The notes below the pieces were generated by a model, which did not search any database, was not told the DNA's origin, and saw nothing but the letters and a program-made list of their open reading frames with translations. A DNA stretch of 64,000 nucleotides from Perilla frutescens (Eukaryota; Streptophyta; Magnoliopsida; Lamiales; Lamiaceae): assembly GCA_026008535.1 (NCBI GenBank), contig BRKX01000004.1, positions 37,328,501-37,392,500 on the forward strand, written 5' to 3'. Position numbers and translations under genes: made by a program. Below, one piece after another: positions 11,294 through 25,500 of this stretch (positions within the stretch are counted from its first letter, which is position 1; each line of letters begins with the position of its first letter).

Positions 11294-14200
11294 TTTCATA
11301 TACCACCTTTATTCACAACATTCACTTATATAGTTATTTTAATTTGATAATTTATTTCATAATTTAAATTATAAAAACTATAATATTCAATAATATTTGG
11401 AAAATATTTTTCAAAATAATAATATTACTATAATAATAATAAAGGGTTCACTAAATTAATATAATATTACAACAATATTAGGACATAATCAATACAATAT
11501 TACAATATTTTATCACCCACCGTATTCCCCTTGTGCCCAAATTTGTTCGACTAAGTCGATTTGAAGTTGGTTATGTTTTTCTCTCACGTAGTTTGTTATA
11601 TGTTATGTTATAGGTAGACTTGAAATTCCCTGGTCAAATCCATGTTAACTGTTGTTAGAGGTGGAGAGTCTTTGTCGGATCAAATGACCGTTCATTCCTT
11701 TCTATCTTCAATAATCATATTCATATTGTGCAAAATAATGCACGTATATATAATATTTCTTAAGATATCCTTGTAATAAAGTCATGCATGGCTTCTAACC
11801 ATCCCACAATAAGCCTAGAGCAATTCCTCCATTCCAAATGCATGTTGTCGAGGCTCCCAACATTCCAAGAAAGCCATATCTTCTTTATGTCTTTGCTTGT
11901 GCATTTAAAGTAATTGTTTGTATGCAACTTTTTGACTTATCAAGTATTGATCTTTGAGCACCTTGACGAACATTGACAAAGTTGGATGAACAATTCAAGC
12001 TGGTTCTCTCTCCTATATGTATATACTCATCTAGTGAGTCAGCATGAGAAGCATATGTTAATTAACGGATATCTTTTTTTAAGGATAAAATGTGTATTAT
12101 AAAGAAGTAAAAAAATTGTACTGGTGTTTTGTAAAATATAAACCTTGGACATGCCCAATGCCGAAACAACTACATCGAAACTAGTCCGAATAACAGGAGT
12201 GGGGTAGAAATTATTTAACAGTCACAACTTACCACTAATTCAATATAGTGTCGAGTAAGCAAAATTGATCACAAAATCATGAAATAATAGAAAAACAAAC
12301 TCTCATTATCTAGGATAGGTAGAACAGAAATAAAAATTCCCGAAAATAAAAATTCCCACTATCTAGGATAAGTAGAGCGTACAATACATCAAAATAAGGG
12401 CATTCCCCAGGCTACAACAACAAACTAACCTTGGGAGGTGTAGTTTGTGCACTTAATGCAATCCGTAGCAGGATTACACTAACCAACTAACATACTCTTA
12501 GTTGGAGCGACGAGGTGAGTAAAGGCTACACCTCGAGCCTCATTAAAACCTTAATCTAAGGAAAACTCAGTGGAAAATATCTTGGAACAAGAAAAGAGTA
12601 CCCTAAAAGTAAACGTCCTTCATAACCAGGTAAAAACCTTGACAGATAGTTGTGTACTTGTGAAGTGGCGATAAGCCCTTCATTTTAAATGCATCTTCCC
12701 TTCACTTAAAATATTTTGGTTTTCCATGTCATCGACAACATGAAGGAATAACTCTAACCGCATTCGTAACCGCATTCGAAATCGATAACAGGATTTATCA
12801 TCACAAAATATCCCAATGTCGAAGAAGTAATCATGGACAAGACAGTCATGCTCTTCTTCACCCCCTCGATCCATGTACCTTCTTCAAGAACTTTGAGCTG
12901 CTTGAAGCATCATTAGTTTGAGTTCATCTCCCTAATCCTATATTTTATTCCTCAATAATTCACACAATGAAATTCCTGGAAGACCTAGACATTTCAATGA
13001 GAAATGAGAATTTTGCTAGGATAAATTTACTAGAATTAGAGTGGTTAGAGGAGATAGATTATTTTGAGAATTGAGAATGAAAAAAAAAAAAAAGTTGAAA
13101 TCATATTCATAAACACATAATTGAAATTAAAAAATATAATATAGCTGTTGCATTTTGCAACGGTATAAACAACTGTAATTTTTTTAAGGAAAAGATCGGT
13201 GCATATATATAATTTTAATAAAACAATTAAAATTATACGACTAAAAAGTCTAAAATTCATGGTTATATATACATACATGTAAATATGAGGAGAATATATT
13301 GAAAGAGGAAATAGCCAAAAAAGAAAAAGAAAAAGAAAAGGTGGCTGACATCCGCCCGACCCCAGTGCAAGAGTTCCTCTCTCCTCTGGAGCTGGCTCCG
13401 AGATCAAGGAGTCAGCTCCGCCCACAATGGGAAATTAGTTGGATGCAGCTGAGATCTTAATACTTCCGATTCTATACAGGCACAACAACCTTGATATTAG
13501 CTCTCACTTATTATTTGTTGACATTATCTATCAGCTTAGATTAGAGGTCTACATACTAATTTGTCTCGGAAATCGTTATTAATACTTCCTATTCTATAGG
13601 CACCTAACAATCCCCAACAAACCTTTAAGTTTTAGTTTGAGCTATCATTTTGGCATGATGATAGTAATGGCATGCAATAACTTTGAGATGATATATCTTT
13701 GTGTGAGGTAACATTTGGATGAGTATGTTCTGCTTATCCATATTTTATTTAAACTAACATGCATAAATATTGGTCAAACATGCAAACATGATCAATCAAA
13801 CTAATAGTGCACGAACAAAGAGGAAATGAAAATTATATTAATTCAAAACATGAATTTCATCAAATTACTCAACATCCTTAGAACCACAGAGTGATTTGCT
13901 ACTCATGATGTATTCAAAATCATAAGAATTCAAATATGTAAACATGGTGTAAAAATACGGAACAAGAAGAAATTCACATTATAAAATTATGCCAAACCTC
14001 TAATCTTCAATCTTGTGTCTTCTCTTCAATCTTCAATAAATCTTCTAGGGTTCCAAAAGCTCTCTCATATGTGTTGTGTGACGTGTTTTGATGTGTAGAA
14101 GTTGTAGAAGTCGAGCCCTAAGCCTTCATCAACTACCATGAAAATTAAAAAACCTTCATAATGTGGAAACACGTGACATTGCAAAAAATATGAAAAATTA

Positions 14201-17200
14201 TGTTTAAATGTTAATTAATGCACACATTATTCATCAACTACCATGCATAAAAAACACATGTTTAGCACTCATCTGCTGGTTTAATACACTAATATAAACA
14301 CTATAACATGCCACACACCAAAACATATGGAACTTCACATATATAGTTGACTTGTTTTGATGCTTGTGAAAACACTAGCTAGTTACAAGCACAATGACTC
14401 GTAAATACATACACAATATGTTCACAAAAAATATGCATGCACACTTAGGGCTGGGGAAAAATACCGTCATACTGTCATACCGTACTTACCGTACCGGAAA
14501 AAATACCGGAATACCGAACTTTAAGGTATACCGGTATTTTTGGTAAGGTATGATACCGTACCGAGATTTTTCGGTAAGGTAACGGTATAGAATTTTAAAA
14601 ATCGAGGTATACCGGCGTATACCGATACCGACGGTATACCGAATTTTTAAGGTATATACCGTTAATTCGGCATATACCGTTAGACCGGTATATACCGTAG
14701 GTGCGGTATATACCGGTATACCGTTATACCGGTATATTTGTGATATTATATAAATATATGTATATATGAATTATAGATACTTGATATATAATACTTAATA
14801 AATATGATATATATGTAAATATCTAACACTTATAAATTAATCTTATGTTATACTTAATGCATAGTAATGATAATTAAATGTGTTCTTAATTAATATTTAG
14901 TAAATAATTCTTACAATTTCTAAGTAAAAGATTTCAAATTTGTAATATTTAGTAAGTTTATAATATTTTATACAATTTATATTAATTATAAAAACATGAT
15001 TGATATATAATACTAGTAAATATGTTATACATTTATAAATATCTAGTAAATTTACAATATTAACACTTATAATTAATCTTATGTTATACTTAATGCATTG
15101 TAATGCTAAGTGTGTTCTTTGTTAGTATATACTTAGTAAATAATTCTTACGATTTCTAAGTAAAAGATTTTAAATTTGTAATATTTAGTAAGTTTATAAT
15201 ATTTTATACAATTTATATTAATTATAAAAACATGATTGATATATAATACTAGTAAATATGTTATACATTTATAAATATCTAGTAAATTTATAATATTAAC
15301 ACTTATAATTAATCTTATGTTATATTTAATGCATTGTAATGCTAAGTGTATTATTATATTTACTTTGTTTTATTGGACTTTAATTATCGTGACATGAAGA
15401 TATTTATTTTATTTTGTTGAATTTTGATCGTTATTAGGAGTGTTTCATATATTTTGAGTAAATATATGAGATATATGATATATCCTAGGATGGTATAATA
15501 AGGTATACCGATATTGGTAAGGTATACTGATTTTAGTAAGGTATACCGATATTAGTAAGGTATACCGATGTCGGTAAGGTATACCGAACTAAAGGTACGG
15601 CAAAGGTATGTCATTTGTTTCGTACCGAACTTAAGGTATACCGTTGGAAGGTATACCGAACCTTAAGGTAAGGTAACGGTATGGATTTTCTCCATACCGT
15701 ACAAGTAAGGTAAGGTAAAGGTATGGAGAAAAAAGTAAGGTATACCTTACCGTGCCACCCCTATGCACACTACGTACTCACACACACAATCCTATATCAC
15801 TTACTCATATACTTATAAACACGTATGTAAGCAAGCACCCACACACCTAAGTTCATAAAGTTCACATATCTCATGCACATACACACGTTTTCAAGATTAC
15901 TTGCACGTACATATCTATCACACGCATACACTAATATACAAACAGAAGCACATCCATTTTAGGTGTAGATCATTTTTCAAATCCTTCAATTCAAAAACCC
16001 CTTAAAAGATTACTCTTTTACCTTATAATGAAACACCTAAAATTTTTAAATCACCAGTTGCTCTCCTCAAAGCCTATCTCTATGACTAACTCGTCAATCA
16101 TGCTCCCAGGTGAATAGCATGATGAGAACTCTCATACTCAACAATTCATAAAACAATTTAGGCACGTTGATCAACTATTGGCTATCCTCCTTAACAAAGA
16201 ATATTGTACTATCACGTATTAGTGATGATAGTTCACTTTCCGTACCCACCTTCAAACCTATAATTGAAGAGAGGCTTGGCCTTCTAGAAGTCTACCTGAA
16301 CCTAGTTGCTAAGATCATCTCCAACAGTTTTCACCAGAATACAATTAACTCTACACTATTGTACAGTTAAAATTATAGATTTTCAATTTTCATATCCAAC
16401 AACATCACTCTATATTTCATCCTACAATAGAATATTCTTTTTTTATACTCTTTACTATTAATTTAATTTTGTTATCGCATTATTTAATTGAATATGATTA
16501 TATATATATATATATATATTAATATTCTTGCTCATTATTTTGTATTTTTAATTAATATATAATTAAATATTATTTTTATTTTACAAAAATTAAAAGATTC
16601 ATGTAAAAATAATTAACTTATTCAAAATAAAAATCAACATTTCATAATAGATCATTTAATAAAAGCATAAATTACAAGTCATAACAATTACAATAATATT
16701 TTTTATTTAATAAATAAATAAGCATATTTATTTTACAAAACTAAAAAATTTCAGATAAACACGATCAATTTATTTAAAATAAAATCAACCCTTCATAATA
16801 GATAATTTAACAAAAGCACAAATTACATGAAATAAAAATTACTTTTCTAAATTTAAAAATTTGGATAAACACGATTATTTAAGTATTATTTATTTTATGT
16901 TTAAATTAATGGAATAATATTTATAAATTAATATATAAAATAATTTTAGTAATGAAAATATGTTTCATTAAAGTTAAACACAAAAAAAAAAAGATAAATG
17001 AAATATAATAAAGAAATTCATATAAAGTATATAAAGAATAAAAAAGAAAAAAAACAAAAAAAAATAATTAAACCTACCGATGATGAACCGTGCAGTGTCA
17101 ACAAATTTGTTTTCTTGGAGATGCTCTAACAAGAGATGGGAATAATAGGTCCCCTTTCCTTGATCCTCACACTTTTGAATTCTCCTCAGACCCCCTACCA

Positions 17201-20200
17201 ATCAAATTGGAGAATGGAAATGGATAATATATAGACATACACCAATCCATCTTCTTCATCACTCTTTAAAGCCCTTTCACTTGAGAAAAACAAAAATTAG
17301 AAAGCTCCAATTGATATATCTATACCCTCTTAGCATCATTGGGATTACGTTGGAATTTTATGGCTACACATCATTAGATGATAATAACTATTAAATATAT
17401 TTCCCTACTACTTGTGATGTTGATTATTTTACATGAGGTAAAAAAAAATTATGTCAACAAAAGTTTCAAGAATGTAATAAAAAAAATAGTTAAATGTATC
17501 ACCGCAAAATTTAAAACTTGTATTGAGCCTATCTGTTAAAGATTTCAATGGTTAATGGTTACTCTACTTAGCTGTCTCATGAAAAATTATAGGACCCATA
17601 AATGCAAGAAAACTCATCCACATACACAAGTATCGGGCATATTAAAATTCTCAACACAATAGCGTATTTTTCTAGCATAAGAAACTATAACGTAAGTACA
17701 AAAATAGTAACTAAAGCTATTATTACACTAAGGCAATGTTTGGTATACTGGTACGGATATACCCACGTTAATAAAATCTGGATTGCTTTGAAAGATAATT
17801 GCGTATTAGCTATTTTAATTATGTGTTTGGTTATTAAGATAAATATACTAAGATTGTTCTAAGATTGTTTCACACATGTTTGGTACATTGTTTTATTTGG
17901 TAGACTAAGTTCTGGAATGAGTAAATTAGTTTAGGCAATGTTTGGTAGCCTAGATAAAGGCATATATACTAAGATTGCTACGCCAGAAACTGTATCCGAG
18001 GGGGGCGTCGGATACATTATCCAGCCGAATCAGTAAATTACACCCCGGGCCTCGCCTTAAGACCGGGCCTCGCGTGAACGAATAATGGCTACCAAACACA
18101 CGATTCTTACTGGATACCTATACTAATATACCTTTATGCAGGCTACCAAACATTGTCAATGTTAATTATATCACGTAATAAAATTGAGAACAGCCATTTA
18201 CCACTAAGTGTATGAAATATAGTACTTTTATGTGCTTTTTGTGCTTAGAAAAGAAACATCCAATGGGATAAACATTTTAATGTTGAGCGTAGATACTTAA
18301 AACAAGATTTGTTACCCTCCGTTTTCTCTAAAAAGTTCCAAGATTGTTTTCTTCCCCTTACGTTTTCAAAAGAGTCTATTGACAACATGCACCTTTTAGA
18401 TAGAGTAGTACACTATGTTTGAATAATTGATATCACCCATTCCTTGATTATCAAGACATGTCACAAGCGTAAGTGAGTCTACCAAAAAAGAAGACATGTC
18501 ACTACAACAAAATCCTTGTTTTAGCGACGGATTAAAATTCCCGTTTTAACGACGGAAAAATATGATGCAAAACATCAAAAATTCGTCATTAAATCATTTT
18601 AACGATGGATCTAGTCTGTCATTAATAATCTCGTTGTTAGCATCTTAACGATAAAATTAACAGCGAAAAAAAGGAAAAATGACAATGACGGATTCTTCCC
18701 GTCATTAACTTATCGCCAAATTTATCATTAGAAAATAAAAAAAATTAAAAAATAATACATTAGCAACGGATTAGCAACAGAATTATTCCATCGTTAAAAA
18801 AAATTAAAATGATAAAAATTATTAAAACAAAAAAAATTATAAAAAGTCATTAATTAGTAATTTAAAAATATATAAAATATTAAAAAATAATATAAAAAAA
18901 TTATAAAATAAAATAAATCTGAAAAAGTAAAATAAATAAGAATATTAAAAAAAATCATATTCGTAATGAATTAGTAATTGAAAAATAAAAAAATATAAAA
19001 TATTAAAAAAATATAAAATAATAATATAAGAAGATTAATTTCAAATTCTTAATTAATTGGTAATTTAAAAAATAAAATTAAAAATAATATAAAATATTAA
19101 AAAATTAAATAAATCCAAAAAAATAAAACAAATAAAAAAATTAAAAAAAATTAAAAAATTAAGTTCAAATTCGTAATTAAGTATTAATTGAAAAATAAAA
19201 AAAATTAAAAAATTAAAAAAAAATCAAAATTAATTTTAGCTCCAGATTCCGTAATTAATCCGTCGCTAAAATTAAAAAAAATAATGTTCAACGATAAATT
19301 TTTCCGTCTTTAACATAAAAATCAGTCGTTAACATAAAAAATAAAATTTAAAAAGTAAAATAAGACATATAACGATGGATTTTTTGGTCGTTAAGTTGGA
19401 ACCAAAAAAATTTATTGTTAAACATCCTAATCTTAATCCGTCGTTAATTTGTCGGTATTTTAACGACGGGATATTATTAATATTCCGTCATTAAATATGT
19501 AAATTGCTATTTTCTTGTAGTGTCCTTGATTTTCATTAAAGACATGTTGTACAGTGATGAATTGTCACTCACGTGTTAGTAAGCACCGGTAATACTACTA
19601 AATATGTCAAAGACCATTAAGATAGCCCAAGGATATGAAAAATTCAGTCAATCTATTGAAAAAACCACGATTGTAATTGGTTTCTTGTACTAACTGTGAA
19701 ATAAAATTATGAAAAAGATGTGTGTATCAATGTTCTTGATCTTTTTGCTACATTTATGCTTCATTCGTGGATTTGCAATTCATATAACTAGATTTACGAT
19801 GGCTAGAAAAAGAACTTTCTAGTTCACTCCGAAAAGAATGATCGGCCATTTTTTAGCACAACCCGCAAGAGAACGGGACTGTCTACACAGTGGTGAGCAA
19901 GTATCATATCCATAGAGATTAAATTAGACTTAATTGTGTGTACTACAACATCGAATCTCAATTGTTATCTAGACGACAAGAAAAACGAAGAGTTAACTAA
20001 TCTAAAATAAGGAAAGCAATAAATAAACGGAAAAAATAAATGGAGAAGGGGACAAGAAGGTAGAGGTACTCTCGGGATTGAGCTCTTCGGGTACTTAACA
20101 CTAACGTTCCAATTGAATGTCTATTTGTGGTGTCAAATTTCACTAGAGCAATCTCTAATGCATCTTAAGCTCTCTCTTAAGATGCTCAAGTTTGTAGGGT

Positions 20201-21784
20201 ACACGCTAGGTTCGCCGTCTCCAATTGAATCCTACACATGTACTTACCAAAAGCTCTTAAGATTTCAACCCTCACACTAAGCCTTAATTCTATCGAATTT
20301 ATCAACATAGGTGTCTCGTTCCTAGGGTTCGTCTATTGAGACTCATCTCTAGAATTATGAATCAATAGATAAAATCGTGTCAATTAGTGATCAATTAACC
20401 AACACCCATACATAGCATAAACACAAGAAATGAAATAGGGTCATAAACAATCAATAGAAATAGATATGCATAAATATCTAAATAATCTCAATCCTACAAA
20501 ATAATTTAGCCTGACATTATACAAATCCAAGGACTAAATCATCTCAAAGAAAATAAAGGTAAAAACAAGAAAATGGAACTTAGTACGACCCGGAAGTTGG
20601 GCTTCAACTCCATTCTTGCTTCCACTCTTCTCCTCTTTCTTCCATCTTCAAACTCTGGCTCTTAATTCACCCTAGCTGGGTGGAAATTCTAGCTTGAGAG
20701 GTGTGGGAGAAAAGAATTTTGTGATGAGGAGGATTAGGTGTGTGGAGGCTTGGTGGAATGAATTGTGAGGGTTCTTCTTCTTTCATTTTTCATCCATGGG
20801 GTTTATAAAGAGTGAGGGAATAAATGAAATTGTGGAAAATCAAGAATGAGTGAAAAATGACCAAAAAGTCGAAAAATCAGTGCGCGGGGCGCACCAGATC
20901 GCGCTTCTTGGTCGCGTTTCTGGGTGGGTGTTCTGGGGCGCGACCAGACCAGAGGAGGTCGCGCTTTGTGGTGGCATTTTGGATGAAGAAAATCGAGATT
21001 CAGAAGCCTCTGCAATGCGGGAAAAGGGTCGTATTTTTGGATCGTGCTTTCCAGTCCTGCTGTGGGACGCGATCAAAGAAGGTCACGCTTTCGGATTGTG
21101 CGGCAACGCGACCTGAGGAGATCGCGTTTCATAGTCGCGCTTGGAAGATGACCAAAACTTCCAAAACGCGACCCCGAGGAGGTTGCGTTTAGGGGTCGCG
21201 TTTGGCGCGCGTCTCCGGCAGATTCCATAGTTTCGCTTCGTTCTCGCTTGTTTCTTGGCCGATTGACCCGATTTAACTTGCAGTGCGCTCCTTATTCGAT
21301 TTTCTATCTTTCCATGGTCTTGAATCCCTCAAAAATGCAGTAATTTATCCACCATTTCCTGTACAACTTAAACAACAAACAAAACTTCCAAACCGGGAGT
21401 TTAAAAGTTGAAATTGTGTTGAAGCACATGCAAAACTCTTCAAATCAATTTATTTAAATCTCAAAATGTTGTGCAAAAACATAACTCATCAAAGAATTAT
21501 CATTGTCAATCTCAAAAATTTCATTTTCTATATCAAAATGGATATTGTTTCCTTTTACTATCCCTAATTGGCCAAATAAATGACCAGCATTGGTGTAACT
21601 AGAATGCCAAAACCTGTCCAAACAATGAATGTTCTTTTCCCTAACTTTAAGATTTTCTAAAGGCAATCAAGGCACCTCGTTTCGAGTAGTTGCCAATTCC
21701 ACCCCATCGTTTACCTTCAGGAGCCCCCTAACAATTTTTTTTTTTTACCAATTAAGTTCAAGAAAAACATTTTATAGGGCAACA

Positions 21785-21818
<34 letters not shown>

Positions 21819-22547
21819 ACACTTTTACCTCAAAGGTGCGTATTCCCCCTAATATGCCTATCATTGATGGATATTATTAAATAAATAAATTATATTTTTT
21901 AGGTGATAAAAAAATCTCGACTTTATTATCCATCAATAATAATATTTTTATGATAAATAAAAAATTATTTTTATTAATGATAAAAATGACCTAAAAATGA
22001 TTATAATCTTTTTAAGATATGTATTTGAATATTGGTATTTTTCATTCAACATATCAAATTACTTGGTACGTGTTATAATAATTTGGATTTATGTTAAAGG
22101 CGTAGAATATTTCTTCTTATATTTATTTTAATCATTATATATATTTGTACATTAATAAATAAATATTATCATATTTTTATGTGTGATTAATCATCTATAT
22201 TAGAATACATTAAATTCTAAATATTTTGGATAATATATTATTTGATAATACATAAAATTAATTTTCACTCATATGCATGATACATGTTTAATAGCTAAAT
22301 AAATTTTTGGAGCTAATAATAATTGAAAAATGATTATTATCTTTGATTTATGATTAACTATATACCCACAAAAATTATGGTATGTTTGTCCCATAATATT
22401 TTTTGTAGACTTAATTGGTCCAAAAAAACCTTAAGGGGGGAATATGCTCCTCAAGGTAAACATTGGAGAGCTATTTGCCCGTAAAAATATTTTTTGGACT
22501 TAATTAATAGCCCATAAAAACGTTTTTGGTCCAAAAATAACGTTAGG

Positions 22548-22583
<36 letters not shown>

Positions 22584-25500
22584 TATCCTCAAGTTAAACG
22601 TCGGGCTGTATATGTGCCTAAATAAGGGAGAGTTTTTCTACGATGTTGGTGGTAGTTGCTTTGGCACTCCACTATTAGACTTGCAATATACCAGTTTCTA
22701 CGAAGCTAAAAGTTTCTTTAGTGATAATACCATTTGTTTTTGATAAAAGAGGTTTTGGTGTGGAGACTTTAGCCTAGCAATTTAAATTCGGGGTGGATTC
22801 AAACTAATATTGGCCTTTGTAAATTTCTAATGTTGAATATCATATACATGTCGTGACCAAAATTGATAAGATATTTTCAAACCCGACTTTATACTATTTC
22901 ACCTTTGACAAGAATTATTCTATGTTAGTTGAGGAAAAAGAGAGGCTACATTCCTTCTATACAGATTGCAACTAGAGAATACCTTAGAACTGTACAGAGT
23001 ATATCTACATACAAAATATAAGAATCTAGGTTATATAATGAATAGTTGGCAAAAATACATAATTAGCACATAGGTTTATTGATTTCTTTGTTGTCATTGA
23101 TTTGGGCAAATCAAGAAAGAGAGGGCTAAACAATTGTTTTATTGGCCACCTCAACAATTAGTTATATATTCTTGTTCAAGTTGCATATAGGAAATATTTT
23201 TCTTTGCCTATTGGGTGTTGGAACTTATTTATTTGTGTGAATTCTTGTATGGTGCACTTCCGTTTTGCATTGATGTCTTTTGAAGCAACTCCGTAAATAG
23301 ATGAACAACATGTCATCCACATGATTTTCCTTTATCATCTAAGTTTAGTAATATCCATAATTAATCCTCCAAATTATTTTGATTATTCTTCTATGTACAA
23401 AAATTCCATAGGTATGTAGTACTTATTCTTTGTCATAGATTTTTGGTTATCAAGTGATAAGAGTTTGTTGTGGTCTCTTTATAATTTTGTTGCGTGGATC
23501 AAGATTTTGAGTAAATAAATTTATTAGGTAGGAATTTGCCTTCCAATTCTTGAGGAGCAATGTACTTAAATTCGTTAATTCCATATTGAATTCTGATTTT
23601 GATTACAACTTATATACTATACATAATATAGAAACAATTTGACCGTAATCAATTTTCATTATTTTTGTAATGACGATGTAGCAATGGTATCAATAGAGTG
23701 AAGATATCTGGAATGCCTACTAATGTTTGCGTTCATTATGTTTTATCATCAATGTATTTGATTTACTCATGTATTCACAATATGTTTGTGTATCAAATGT
23801 AATGAAGTGCAAGATTGTTTATACAATAAACAATGTAATGAAATTATAAGACTTGCTCTTTCATATGCAAGAGAAATTATGTTAAGCATATAAGATAAAG
23901 GGTTGAACCTTATTTATATGCCCTTCCACACTTTCATGTGGAACCGATGTGGGATTGTAACAATTCATCCCCCTTCAGACCGAACATCCACGGACGGCAC
24001 ATGCCGGTTGGCAACCCATACCAAGGCCTAACTTTCGAGTGGCAACCCTCTTTGGGCCCACAACTAGGGAGGCAATCCCTGAACCCACCATCGGATAGTG
24101 CCTTTCTTCAGCCCGCCTGAATGTGGCATGATGGATCAAATTGTTAAGCATATAAAATAGAGAACCTAACTTAACCCAAAATCACGGTCAAAGATAAAAG
24201 GTTGACCCCCACTTATATGTCTTCCACACTTTCATGGGGAACTAATTATGGGATCGTAACAAACTATTTAAAATGTGTTTCTTATAAAAAGAATATTTTT
24301 TGCTATTTAATCTTGTGTTGCATTTGTAAACCCCTTTTCTTGCGTTAGATGATTATGGATTTTCATTATTTTAGCATTTGAGATAAGACTCCATGAATTC
24401 ATATTCTACATATATTGTACGGAAAAAATATCCTTAAATAGGCTTTACTTGTCCTATGATCATAATATGACACAATTGTATAAAGTGGGGTACTATTCCA
24501 ACTTTGCAAGGCATAAGTTTTAGTGAAGAATGAAGATTATAGAAAATTATCACTTAGTTTTCTTATTCTAAGTGGGGTGCTATAATTACATGTACTCAAC
24601 TTGGAAAAATGAGTAAAGAAGGTAAGCATCACAAATCAAATAATAAAGTGAGGATGGGAAATGTGTTGTTAATTATTCCTTTCACATTTAAGCAAATGTG
24701 GTGTTAATTATCCTAAGTGTTAGACAACCAATTTAGCACATTACATCTCTATTTGGAAAAACCAACGGTGGACTAAAAAATTGCTAGCTTTTCCTTAGTC
24801 TTTAATAAGGTTATAAAAATGTTGGCCAACATGTATGGAACACTATCTAAATGTAATCCACAACTTTTAAAAAGTACAAAATAAAATACACCAATGATGT
24901 ACTGTGTGCAGCTTATTACAACTAATAATTGTGAGCCTCTATTAAGTATTAAAGAGAGAATACGAAAAGGCCTTCACACCTCACATCAGTATTTAGCAAA
25001 ACAAATAGTTAATTTTGTTTCAAAAAAATACATGTTCAACTATTCAGAGTATCACAGAAGGAGCTTATGCATATTTTTTTCCGGGGACGGGGTGATTAAA
25101 CAATTTGTAAAGATTGTTCTAAGAGAAATGTATTATATACTCTTTGGATAGGCAAATATATGGAGCACAGACATATCTAAAAATGTTTAGGTTATCATGT
25201 TAAATAAAATACAATTCTTACAAAATACAAACAATGAAATTTTAAATTTTTGAACGCAAGTTTAATGTTTATTAAGACATCCCATTCACTTTTTTTTACA
25301 AGGTTATGTTCTTATCTGGCTATGTTAGATGATAATATATATATATATACACACCCCCTGTCAACTACCACAACTATGTGATCTTTATATCTTTCATGGT
25401 GGACCTAGTACTGTCTTATTTATACTTGAAATTGGACTTAAGGTACATTTAAATACAAGGGGCTAGTATGGTGGATAACATGGATTGTGTCGTTCCTCTG

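Noticed and set aside
16974..17201. 75-codon minus-strand frame MVGGLRRIQKCEDQG
   Set aside because: No domain; half of it is a Phe/Leu/Ile run from poly-A-rich sequence at a likely MITE end.
20803..21192. Open frames in the CpG-dense block on both strands
   Set aside because: GC-rich repeats lack stop codons in several frames; no domain and no splice context.
21785..21808. Assembly gap or vector artefact at the poly-C run
   Set aside because: Possible, but the run lies in a motif that also occurs at the poly-G run in inverted form, so it was kept as a feature with a caution.
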